The translations under genes and the position numbers were made by a program. The notes beneath the pieces are model-generated. The model had not been told where the DNA came from. It did not search any database and was given only the letters and a program-made list of their open reading frames with translations. Below, one piece after another: positions 1 to 10,417 of a stretch of DNA of 64,000 nucleotides. How positions within the stretch are numbered: position 1 is the first letter of the stretch; each line of letters begins with the position of its first letter. The stretch lies in NCBI GenBank assembly GCA_006937955.1, contig SSNP01000004.1, positions 9,414,747 through 9,478,746 of the forward strand, read 5' to 3'. The DNA comes from Pachypanchax playfairii (Eukaryota > Chordata > Actinopteri > Cyprinodontiformes > Aplocheilidae).

Positions 1-890
1 TGTTTGGAAATCTTCTTAGAATTTCACAATTATAAAAAACAATTTCTTGCATGTTTGTTGACAAAAAGCAGTGTCCTAAGTGGGGAATATGGAAGTTGCA
101 AGTTGCATATCTGCAAACAAAGACTTTCTCAAGAATCAGTGGAAATTATTGAACATATTGATGAAGTGCATGGTCTCCATTCATGCAACATGTTACAGTT
201 GATTGGTTTCGGCTTTTATAAGCAGCTAGTTTTCAGAAATATTCAGGGGAATGATCACTTGATGGACTTCATAAACTTCAGGGTCCAAAGTGTTTTTATG
301 CTGCTTTGCTCACCGTCACTGCTGGGATGCAAAACAAAAAGAGACTTGAAATACCTACACATTTGCCTGTATAGGGCCCAATTACCTACCTACTTGTTTA
401 CAGCTTGCAGCACCTTAATGATGGATATATTTCCATTAAATATGTTTTGTTTTTTTGTATTTTAAGCAGAGCTCTATGTCACTGTCAAGGCCAAACTTCC
501 CCCTTTACTTTTGTTCAATTATCTTGGGCAAATGTAGAAAAATACAAGATTTAAAGACAAAATAAAAACATTTCAAAATTCTAAATATTTTTTCACAGCT
601 GCTTGAACTAAAAATGCCACAGACTCTTATGTATTAGAAAAACTTCTGATATGATTCAGGGAACTAGTGTCATGTGTAAAGCTAAACCAATTAATTGATC
701 AGACCATATTTATCTCTTTGAAAATAAATATGAATTCTTAGCAGGTTACAAAACATGTAAAAAAAAAACATAGCAGAAGCTACAGCTACCTTATTGTAGC
801 TTGCATCGTTTTATAGAAATGTATAGTTTTTCCAAGTTTTGTTTAATGTGTATTTAAGTAATATATATTAACATATTTTGAGTAAATCGG

Positions 891-920
<30 letters not shown>
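891..920 (+). repeat. Poly(A) tract, 30 A
   Basis: Thirty consecutive A, followed after some bases by an (AAC)n stretch. It could be the tail of a decayed retroelement, but nothing recognisable precedes it. A second tract of about 24 A lies at 2254-2277. Confidence 0.95.
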
Positions 921-923
<3 letters not shown>

Positions 924-1329
924 CTATCTTAACAACAACAACAACGAAAAATTGGCCAAAAAGTCAAAATAAATTAGATTTCTTGTTTGGCCATTGGTTA
1001 TTCAAATTACTACATCCCTGAATAAAGTTGTGATTTTTTGTCTAAATTCTAATAAAATTTATATTTATTTAGTCTTTGATAGTTTGACAGTAATGCATTT
1101 ATTCAACCTTTGTATAATTTTGATCAATAACTCTTCAAATCACAGGGTTTTATTTAAAACCTAATCCAACTCCACAAACACAGTTTCTCACACTGAAAGT
1201 GAAATGACATTGGAAGAAGAAAAACACCTTTTAAATTATGTATTATATGCACTCAGTACAGCGTCACTGACGTGCTGACACAAACTTACTAAAAAGGCAT
1301 GCTAATTTATCTGAGAGCAATACTTCAAA

Positions 1330-1860
1330 ATCGTACAACAGTCTTTGAACAGCCTTTTGCTATTAGTTCACACTGCTGATGTACAACAACAGCTATTAAC
1401 CCTCTCAGTGATTCTCCCAAGTTAATTCCTAATGAAAAATAAATTGAGTTGCTCCCTACACTTTCATAACATTTCCTTCTTCAAATAAATGGCCTCCCTT
1501 ATGAGAAAAGACACACTGTTGTTAATGATTTTATAAGCAGGGAGCCCACCTGACATCCTATTTTCTATTAGTGTTCTTTATTCAATTTGCAAGGCGCGCT
1601 GCAGGTGACCTAACCTATGAAAGGGCACTCCATATTAAATTATCAGAGCTCCTTGAAATTTTATAAATTCAGAATTGGCCTCGCAGAGGGGTCTCAAGGC
1701 AGAAACTAATGGCTTCACCTTTAGGTTTGAATAAATCAATTGCACCAAAGGTTAGATCATAACATCATGCCAGGACCCATCAATGCCGTGTTTAACATCA
1801 TACCACGCAGTAATTTTAGAAGCTTGAATGGCAGATAGACAAAGTCATATGAGAGAAAAT
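1330..1860. other. Candidate conserved non-coding element
   Basis: A block without simple repeats and of even composition amid AT-rich DNA, with segments such as GGCGCGCTGCAGGTGACCTA and GAATTGGCCTCGCAGAGGGG. It lacks open frames. It resembles developmental non-coding elements in texture only; conservation is untested. Confidence 0.25.
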
Positions 1861-3248
1861 TTCTGTTTGTCTAACTGTGTGTTAAAAAATCTAATTTCAG
1901 ATAAAAGCAAAATTAAGTTTTTGTTTTTTTTTACTATGATTTAAAACAGTTGTTAACTTTGGTCAATATTCTTTAGATACAAAATACAATCAAAGTTTAT
2001 TCAGGACCAATTGATGAATCAGTTATGATAATTGTTATCTGTAGCCCGTATTAACATAATCAAAGCAAATTTTTTGTATTATTTAGATAAAATCTACAAT
2101 ATAATCCCATCAAAATGGCAAAAATATTCTTTAAAAAAATAATTCAGTAAATATTTTAATCCAAATCAAGGAAAATGGTTTAGTATAAAAGTAATATTCA
2201 TAATTTTATTTTGTGTAATACTGAAAAGTGACATTGTAAAGCTTTGTCCCCTCAAAAAAAAAAAAAAAAAAAAAAAAGGATCCCCTTTATCCTTGAAAGA
2301 GCACAAGCTCTTTTCCAGTGTCACTTTGTTCCAGTTGGTAACCTAACAAGAGGTTGGTGGCAGAAAAAAGGGGGGGCAATCAGTAACACTTGTTGCACCT
2401 GAGAACATGGAAATTTTTAGACTTCTCTCTTTGAGAAAATGGAAAACATTGTCTCGTAAAGTCGGGAATATGGATAGGATCACTCAAGTGTGTTCAATCT
2501 GAGTCAGGACAAATGCTTTTATGAAGCAGTCGAGCATGAAGGAAATTCATTTGTAAATTGCACCCGACTTTTGGAGACATCGCTCCGTTTTTTTCAAAGT
2601 CAAGTCCTAGTGCAGACGTGACACAAAACAAAGTCAATTTCTTAAATTTCATCTGATGTTTCAATAATTTATTTGGCAAAATTATACAATATTAGTAAAT
2701 TTTGAGCATATGCGGTTCAGTTTTGTTCAACATTTTAGCATTTGGTATCAGTTCTTAAAGGTTTAATTTTGACAGGTGATTGTTTTTACAAATTTAAAAG
2801 CTAATTATTCATAAAAAAAAACCGAAACAGTCATGTGTCTCCCTTTTGTTTTATTATTTAGATTTGAAGGCCAGCTGGAAGGTTTCTTTTTTACGTACGC
2901 AAAAAAAATTACATCACATCAGTGGCTCCGCAAAGTGTTGATATAAATGTATTGTGTGATTGTGACACACTTGATGTCAAACACACACCAGTTTAGTGCA
3001 AAATATTGAATAAGTTGGATAAAGTAAATCACTCCGTATAAGAGACAGCAAAGATCACAGTTAGTTACATTTAATAATGTTGTATAAGTAGTTTGAACAA
3101 ATCCCCAGTGGAGGAGGAACAAAGATCAGTGCTCTTGAGTAGTTTTTCCTTTTGAAATTGTAACTGGTTAATTTAACATGCAATGGGTCATTCTGATTAG
3201 CATTCCACTTACCATCTACCTTTAACCTCATCGCTGCTCTAGTTTTTC

Positions 3249-3271
3249 TCCTCCACCAGAGAGGTGGAGGA
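3249..3271. repeat. Short hairpin, 9-bp stem and 5-base loop
   Basis: TCCTCCACC (3249-3257) and GGTGGAGGA (3263-3271) are exact reverse complements around AGAGA. The surroundings are non-coding. Confidence 0.85.
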
Positions 3272-3654
3272 CACACTGATAAGGATGGTTGGATATCATG
3301 CATCCTGAATGTCCTATTAAAAGGTTGTATATATCGATGGTACACCTTAAAGATAAAATTGTGATGCATTGATTACCTCTCCCACTGCTAATGAAAGATC
3401 CTGCTCCCATGGGAGGTCAAAATGTCTTAATACTATACTCCCCCCATAACTTGTAGGTACCCTAAACTCCCTTGGTGAAAATGTGAAAAAATAATCAAAT
3501 ACATTACATGTTAGGATGTGTGTCCTTAACAAATTACTAATTAAAACAGATTAAATTTCCTTATCCAAAATAAAGTCAAAGCCATGGCTCACACCACATG
3601 GGTTTCATTCAATCAAAGACAATATAAATATCTATACATTACCGATAAATGGCC

Positions 3655-3778
3655 TTTTAATAGACTGGCAGCATGTACAGGATGTACGTACCCCACCTTT
3701 ATAACAATGTCTGCTAGCGATGGATACCAGCTGATTGCAACCTTGACCAGGATAAAGCAAGTGTGGATGGATAGGTCA
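3655..3778 (+). mobile_element. Decayed teleost SINE-like repeat, 3' part
   Basis: The run AATAGACTGGCAGCATGTAC, then GTACCCCACC, then GACCAGGATAAAGC and a GTGGATGGATAG tail is a degraded copy of a very common teleost dispersed repeat (intact form 'gactggcgacctgtccagggtgtaccccgcc', from memory). The same family recurs at 23190-23528 (+) and 5216-5353 (-). Confidence 0.65.
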
Positions 3779-3809
3779 TTTCACAAATTCTTTGGATCAT
3801 CTGCAGATG

Positions 3810-3835
3810 ATATGTCTAGACATGTCTAGACATAT
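3810..3835. repeat. 26-bp perfect palindrome with a p53-type half-site
   Basis: The 26 bases read identically on both strands and are built from a tandem CATGTCTAGA unit. Inside, AGACATGTCT (3818-3827) fits the p53 half-site RRRCWWGYYY exactly. It is abutted without spacer by AGACATATTT (3828-3837), which has one core mismatch. The palindrome is seen; factor binding is speculative. Confidence 0.75.
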
Positions 3836-4621
3836 TTTATATGAAATATGAAGGAATTTTCCCTTCATCAATAAGATCCCCTACAAACATACTCAAGATA
3901 ATGTTCTTTATTTGTACAAAAGTCTTGTTTGCTTGCAAAGTTGATTTACTTTCACTCAAAACTATTTGTGCTCTAAGATTTAAAGCCTGCTATCTCTTCT
4001 GAATCCCTCTCTCTTAAACTTCCTGTGTGTCATGCAAGTGAAAGGCTCATGCTCAGATTTCTTTCTCCATGCTTTTGGATTTTCCCTGCTCTTTTCAAAG
4101 ATTGGTGCACCAACCCCCATCAGCCAATAGAGTGAGGTGACATCACTGCCTTCTACAGGTTGTGCTTGTTTAGCTCATGGCAGTAAGCAGCAACACTTCA
4201 GTCCCCTCCAGAAGGATACTGAGTGCTGGAACAAATAAAAACTAAACAGAAAATTAAAGCTATATACTTTAAATATTGCTAAAAAGAAAAAAAAAAAAAA
4301 CTCTGTTATAGTTCTGAACATAATGCGGATCAATAACACACTGATTTTTATTAGATTTAAACATGAATAAAACATTGATTCTATATTATATTATTTATTG
4401 CTGAGTTTTTTCCATCTGGTGACTTCTTTCAGATTTTAACATTAACCCATAAACAGTTATTCAGATCCGGACATGACTGAAGATGAATCATTGTTCACAT
4501 ACTGTATCTGGTACTAGTAGATAAATTATCTTAGATGTCACTTCATGTAGTGACAGCTCAAACAAATGCAATGTGTGCTCAGCCACCATGATGCAGACTG
4601 TGACTGTCATGGACTCCCTCA

Positions 4622-4659
4622 TGTTACTCCCTCAACTGATCCCAGCTGAGGGAGTAACA
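4622..4659. repeat. Perfect 13-bp stem hairpin
   Basis: TGTTACTCCCTCA (4622-4634) is followed after 12 bases by its exact reverse complement TGAGGGAGTAACA (4647-4659). It lies at the centre of the 3990-5560 inverted-repeat structure. Confidence 0.9.
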
Positions 4660-4832
4660 GAACAGTTTTAGTTGTCGGTCAGTGGTATAAGAGAACTTGA
4701 CAACTTAGTTCACTAAGTGGTTTAGGAACCCTGAAACTTTTTGTAAACATCCTATCTCAGGATGAAAATACTTCATGTACCACTCTTTTCTTTTTGTGTG
4801 GACAACCATTTTAAAATGATCTCATAGTCTGA

Positions 4833-4858
4833 CCTCTAACTTTATCTCGAGTTAGAGG
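4833..4858. repeat. Perfect 9-bp stem hairpin
   Basis: CCTCTAACT (4833-4841) pairs with AGTTAGAGG (4850-4858) around an 8-base loop. It is one of three hairpins in the centre of the inverted-repeat structure; the third is TGTCACT/AGTGACA at 4536-4555 with a 6-base loop. Confidence 0.85.
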
Positions 4859-5215
4859 CAGTCCAAGGCTGCACAAGGAGAATTAACTTCAACAGTGAAC
4901 ATGATGGTTAGCAGCTGCTAATGTCACACGAAGAGTCAGTAAAAAGACTGTGTTCTGTTTCTTGTTGGAGTATAAAACATCAGCAACAGGTTCCTACAGG
5001 CAAAGCTGTGTCACACCAGGAGCTTGATATTTAAGTTTGGAATAACATTAATGCACACATTAATTAACATTATATGCTCAGCTTAATGTAAATATTTATG
5101 GAACCTTTTTGACTCAGATGCTAAAATCATTCTTATTACACTTTATCTAAATTATGTTCTTTAAGAAAAAAAAAATCATATTTTGTCTTATAAGTGAAAC
5201 AGTCTCATACTGATC

Positions 5216-5353
5216 TGTGAGGAAAAAGCCAGAGTTCTCAGAGAAAACCCACACGTGCACAGGAGAACATGTAAACTCCATGCAGAAATGTTCCAGCCTG
5301 GTTTCAAACCCAGGACCTTCTCATTGCAATCAACTACACCACCGTGCAGCCCA
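5216..5353 (-). mobile_element. Decayed SINE-like repeat, 5' part, reverse orientation
   Basis: On the minus strand this reads GGGCTGCACGGTGGTG..., then GTCCTGGGTTTGAAACCAGG and ...CTGCATGGAGTTTACATGTTCTCC. This is the head of the common teleost repeat that resembles a tRNA-derived SINE: GGTTTGAAACC stands where a Pol III B-box (GGTTCGAAACC) would be. It abuts the inner edge of the right arm of the inverted-repeat structure. Confidence 0.7.
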
Positions 5354-5726
5354 GGGACCAAAGTGATGCTGCTAACTTGCATGAGCTAAACAAGTTCAAC
5401 ATCTTAGAAGGCAGTGATGTCACAGTCACACACCATCAGTCTATTGGGAACACGGGGAATACACATGTATGAAGAAAAAAATCTGAGAGCATTTGTTTCG
5501 CTTGTGCACACAGGAAGTTTGAGAACAAGAGAGAAGGATTCAGAGAAGAGCTCAGGGTTGTTTTGTCAGAGGCATTAAATCTGAAAGCAGAAACAGTTCT
5601 GAATGAAAGCAGAGCAACTTTACAAGCAAACAGGACGTCTGAGTATAAAGAGCATCATTTGGAGGGTGAGAATGATGGAAAATGTCCCCATAAAATAGTT
5701 TCTTTGCCCATCTTGAGAACTCTTAT

Positions 5727-6258
5727 TGTCACGTTCTGTGTTGTAAGTGTGGACCCAAATGCAGGAGACAGGAGCTAAATTAAACACTTTAATAAATAAT
5801 AATAAAGTAAACAGGCTGACAGGGCAGCAAACAAGGAGAAAATAAACTTACTGTGGGAGATGGGAGCAAAGAGGAGGTAAAATCCAAAGGTGAGACAAAC
5901 GGGAAGCTTTGATGAGCACCAGACAAGGGAGGAAACTAAAAGTGCAGCCTTTATACCAACTGAACACAAAAGGGCTAACGAGACATAACAGGACACAGCT
6001 GAGGAGACATAGATAGATCAAACTGGTGAGAGACACAAGGGAAACAGAGAACAAAAGGATATCAAAATAAAAGCACGACAGGAAGTGGGGCGAGACCAAA
6101 CATAAAAGCCTAACAGGAACACATGAGACATGACTACACAGAACAGAGTTATTAGTGGAAAGGAAAACCAAACACAAAATCACAGATAAACTGGAAAAAA
6201 CCGCTACAAGAAAACAATACTCCCATAAATCATAATCAACCACCCCAAGACCTAACAC
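5727..6258. mobile_element. Teleost dispersed repeat, non-coding
   Basis: It begins TGTCACGTTCTGTG, followed by GTGGACCCAAATGCAGGAGA, and continues as an A-rich, repeat-like strand with motifs such as AACAGGACACAGCTGAGGAG. I recognise this arrangement as a common non-autonomous teleost repeat, but cannot name the family. A 136-codon open frame on the minus strand is only the hydrophobic reading of this low-complexity strand. Confidence 0.5.
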
Positions 6259-7188
6259 TTATATAATAAAGAGAAACGTAAAACCTTTTAGCTTGAAGTG
6301 AACACATGTTAAATCACTGCTTTTTTAATATTTGTATAGAAATAACTTATAAACTTCACTCAGAGAATATTTTCTTTGAAAAATATAATAATTTTCAATG
6401 ATGATGATGATATACATAATAAATGTACAGATTCAGATGAACAAGGATCTTTTTATGCCTTTTAAAATTTATTTCACAGTCACACATTGTTCACTGAGGT
6501 ATATCAGTTCTGAATGTCCAGAGATTTTTTATGACCAGGGATCTAAAAGAATAGTTTAAAACACCTAAACTAACTAAAAATGTCATTCAGATCTTTCAAA
6601 CTGTGATTCTGTAGGAAGTAAAAAATATATATTATTTTTCCTGCAGTAGCTGTTTGAAATGCTTCAGTTTAGTAAAACAGATCCTTTCTGACAGGACTGA
6701 TGAGCCGCAGCGGAGTCAATTCAACATGGACATTGTTTGTCTTAAAACAACTTTAACCTAAAAAATGTTACTGTTGAACATGTAAACACTGTCTGATAAA
6801 CCATCACGTTGCTGCCAGTTTTATGTTACATGTATTCTGCCAAAAAATATGGTGGAATTTTGGCTGTTAAACATTGAACTGGTACTGCTACAGACAGCTA
6901 GCACCAAAACTAAAATAACTAAATACAAATACTAAAAAAAGAAAGCAAATAACTTAAGAATTCTGTTTATATAATTTATAGAAATATACAAATATGTAAA
7001 GGTTTATGAAATACTGTTCACATAAACCAGTATTACATTTTTAAGATTAGCATTAGGTAGTAAATGTATTCTGGGGGTGGGCTCTTTTCAGACTTGCTCA
7101 ATCTGGTCAAAACTCATCAGAATACATATATATTTTGATGGTTCATTAGACACTCAAAGTTTGGAAAAAACAAATTGTAATCTCCACT
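6259..7188. other. Intergenic, nothing recognised
   Basis: AT-rich, without open frames, repeats with clear ends or conserved-looking blocks. Confidence 0.6.
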
Positions 7189-7710
7189 TTAAAGCTACAG
7201 TATGTAAGAATTAGACCTTGTCGTCAAATCTGAGTCCCGCAGTTCATGTAGAAAAAAAACCTTCCGTTCTCACCCCCTCCCCTCCCTAGTTTTTCTGTTC
7301 TAATGTTGATTCTCGTTTAGTTTCTCTTGTATTTGTTCAATTTTTGGGAATGTCTGAAGGTCTATTTGTTCAGCGTTGAGTTTTCCTAAGTGCATTTGAA
7401 CGCCCCATCACGTGCAGCTCGGCTGCTCAGTTTCTTACTTTTTGCTGCTGCTCGTTGTGGAATTCCAGCTGCTTGTGTTGAAGACTTGGCAGCCTTGCAG
7501 ACTCACATGTGATTCGTTATGGAACCAGAAAGTCTGGATGTATAAATAATGATTCCTGTCCAGACCAGCATTTTTAAAATGACAGAAACTAGCGACCACC
7601 CAGCCGACTGAGATCAAGATCTGTACTGTAACCTTACTTTCAACACCAGTGGGACATTAGACTGTTGTGTGAGCATTTCACTGTAAAATTTGTACACATT
7701 GTACCTTTAA
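7189..7710. mobile_element. TTAA-ended MITE upstream of adgrl4
   Basis: The ends are inverted repeats. The left end TTAAAGCTACAGTATGTA matches the reverse complement of the right end (TTAAAGGTACAATGTGTA) at 15 of 18 positions, and both start with TTAA. The 522-bp interior has no open frame. This is a non-autonomous DNA transposon; TTAA ends suggest a piggyBac-type target, though the superfamily is inferred. Confidence 0.7.
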
Positions 7711-9129
7711 AAGATCTGAACTATGCCTTTTGATTCCCCACACGTCGTGACTTTGAAGTTTGTAATAGACTTGCAGTATAGAGGAAGAGCTTTTTGATCC
7801 TGCAAACTTCCCATTACCAAAATCTGCCAAACAAAAAACAGTTTCAGTCTGAACCAAAATTGAAGTTGTTCTTGTAACTACTTGTGATCAATAACAGTGC
7901 TGTGTTTGTGTATGTTTTACAACTTTTCAAATCTGTGTTCCCTCTTAAGAAAGAGCAAACTCTTCAACTGAAGTGACTCAAGATACATTTAACTGTAATG
8001 TAAATGTTACTGGGTTAGCCACACATGCACAAGCTGACATCTGTGAACCCGAGCAGAAAGCGTAGTTTGTCTCTCCAACCTTGTGCACTGAAATATTCAA
8101 GAGTTGCTTGCTTATGAGACACTTGCCGCCATCTGTGCCCCTGAGTTCAGTCCTGCTATCATGGCTGAGCATAAGGCCAACATCAGAACAGATATGTGTG
8201 AAAAGTGTCAAAATAGATTCTCCACTGTACCCCGTACTGCAAATCTCAATATTGCCTGAATAGCATAAACAACACTTTTCTTTTGCTCAAACACATGCAC
8301 AAAAAAAGCCCACACAAAATTCTGCACCTGTAGAATCAAAATTTCCATATCCATGAGCGAGGAAAGGAAATGAGGAGACATTTACACAAGACTGCCTGCT
8401 CACATGTGAAGCAATCTTTTCTGTTAGGTGTCTTACAATGTCATTGTGGAGAAAGCAAAGCTCCTGTAGGGTTTGCAAATTTCTTTCTAAATGAGAGATT
8501 TTTATTTTTTTTTTTCTCCAAGACAAAAAAGCTGAGGAGGAAGGGTGCAATCAGTCCAGGTTTCTTCTAGACAGCATCACTTCCTTCCTTACCATCAGGA
8601 GAGTGTCAGAGAGAGACATTCAAATGTGGTTTTCACCCAGTACTTTCCCAGGACACTAATGCAGAGCAATTCTAATGGTGTCATTCAAAGCAGCTGCCTT
8701 TCTCAACAATAAACTGAACGCCTTGCCTAAGCAATTCAAAACCGCCTCCACAGATTGCAGTACAGTCAACAAAGAACTTATCTTTGAAGTGAAACTATTC
8801 ATCAATGAATGTGTTTGTATGCCAAAGAGTAGAATGAAGTTTGAAAAGACCTCAGCTACACCTGAATGGCTACTTTTTTTACCCGACTGCTGTCACTTTC
8901 TCTACATTTAGTGAATTCACCTGTTTTGTATCTGTTGTGCCTGTTAGATTCCAACCTAAAACAGCAATTTGAAGTACTTTTGGCTGGACTGGAAAAGAAA
9001 AAAAAAACTATAAATATTTGCTCTTTTTGAAAAGAGCAGCATCTGCTTTTTTGGTGAGGAGGAGAACAAACTTTGTTTTGATGGGTCAGAAGCCCACTAA
9101 GGCAAAGAGAGCTGCTCATTTTCTTCACA

Positions 9130-9320
9130 GAGAAAAGGGTCATTAATCCATGACAGATGTCAAAGAACCAAAAATAGTTGCTTTATCACTTATCTTCAAA
9201 GGCACACTCCGAATGTGACCAATAGCACAAAGGGGCCTCAAAGTTCTGTTTATATGGCCATTTTTTTTTACAATAGCGCAATTATTTTGGCCGCGGTCAT
9301 GAAAGTAAATTGTGTTTTAA
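9130..9320. promoter_or_regulatory. Possible upstream enhancer of adgrl4
   Basis: A high-complexity block 1.1-1.3 kb before the start codon. It holds two GATA-type cores on the minus strand (TTATCA and TTATCT, about 9183-9195), a TCF/LEF-like CTTCAAAGG, a CCAAT in GTGACCAATAG and a SOX-like ACAATAG. The mixture fits an endothelial element, but conservation was not tested. Confidence 0.25.
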
Positions 9321-10304
9321 GACAGCAAGTTTAGAAATTTGGACAAAAGCAAACTGCAAGTTCAACTCCTTAGAAGTGGAGCGTGGTAGCTTCAGTGAAT
9401 TAGTGTTGTAAAGAAAATGCGTGAAAGATTTGACAGTTTAATAGGAAAATTTGTGATTACAAAATCTGTATTTCCGTTGTTTCAGCCTTGTGTCCACATG
9501 GTGTTTTAGGAGAAAATATGAGGTAAACCATCTTTGTGTTTTTGTATAAACATGGACCTAAAATGCACTTTCATAGTCTGAGCTCTAACTTAACGTGTGA
9601 CCTCGAACGCATCAGATTTAACAACAGTAACAACAGCAGATTATATGCAAATGCTCCAGGGCATCTTTCCATATATTTAGATGGCAGCATTATAGCGCCA
9701 CATACAGGCCTGACACAGTTGTTATAGTGTTTTGACTCGTTTTTTGTGTTGTCATGTGAATGAAGACATTTCCAGAAAGACTGCCGTGTTTACAAGTTCA
9801 ATTTACAAATTAAAAAGTGTTTCAAGGCCTAAATGTGTAAAGAAAACCACAATTAAAAAATGTATAAATCCTAAAGAATTTCCATAGAAGCTGATTTTTT
9901 TTTTTTGCATTTGCTTCTGCAGTAAAAATCTCATTAGTTCGAAGAACCCTGAGATGGTCACTGAAAGACACTGGAATGTGTGCGTGTGTGAATTTGTAAA
10001 CCGTTCTTTTGCGGAAGGGAGGGGGGGTCGTCCTTCAGTGAACTCCGTGTGTTGTTTAGGTCTGTGTTTACGTAGCCTTCTTGATGTGTTCAAGAGGGAG
10101 AACAATACCATGGAAGGTACTAAAATGGCAACACAAATCACAATGTCGACAGCTCTTACAAAAAAACAAGCGATGAACTTCACTCGGTTTGTTTGTTCCC
10201 TCTACAGATGTTGTATTAAAGAAGGGTAAAAGAAGAATGTAAGTTTCTGGGTGGTTGATAAAGAGGTCGGGATCTATGTTTTTGAAAGTAGATTAAAGAT
10301 CGGG

Positions 10305-10350
10305 ACAGGAAGGGCCAGGTTTAGGGAAACAGGAAAACTGATGCAAGGAA
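10305..10350 (+). promoter_or_regulatory. ETS-type site cluster just upstream of adgrl4
   Basis: Three GGAA cores lie 68-113 bp before the ATG: ACAGGAAGG (10305-10313), ACAGGAAAA (10329-10337) and AAGGAAA (10345-10351). The first fits the ETS consensus well. ETS factors drive most endothelial promoters and adgrl4 is endothelial in other vertebrates. No TATA box is evident. Function is inferred. Confidence 0.4.
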
Positions 10351-10417
10351 ATGGTCTACGTCAGCAGCCAGCCCACTGCAATCTGAGCTGAAAGTAGAAT
10401 CCAGACCCAAAGAAAGT

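Larger units (their letters stand above)
1..3248. other. Intergenic, no gene seen
   Basis: AT-rich DNA with two poly(A) tracts and the candidate element at 1330-1860. The 153-codon open frame at 4-465 has no domain, unusual composition and no flanking gene signals, so I read it as chance. Confidence 0.6.
3990..5560. mobile_element. Long inverted-repeat structure (fold-back or decayed transposon)
   Basis: The left arm (about 3990-4206) is the reverse complement of the right arm (about 5349-5560). Matching blocks include AGAAGGCAGTGATGTCAC and GAGCTAAACAAG in the right arm, and ACACAGGAAGTTT followed by GGATTCAG. The arms have small indels and many substitutions, so the structure is old. The 1.1-kb centre has no coding potential but holds three short perfect hairpins (4536-4555, 4622-4659, 4833-4858) and, next to the right arm, a SINE-like fragment. 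It could be a fold-back transposon with long terminal inverted repeats, or two inverted copies of one dispersed repeat. Confidence 0.7.
7711..10417. other. Upstream region of adgrl4
   Basis: No coding sequence. It holds the possible enhancer at 9130-9320 and the ETS cluster at 10305-10350. Any 5' untranslated exon of adgrl4 would lie here, but I cannot place one. Confidence 0.5.

Noticed and set aside
4..465. 153-codon open frame
   Set aside because: No domain, odd composition and no splice or promoter context.
5848..6258. 136-codon hydrophobic frame on the minus strand
   Set aside because: It is the reverse reading of a dispersed repeat; hydrophobicity comes from the T-rich strand.
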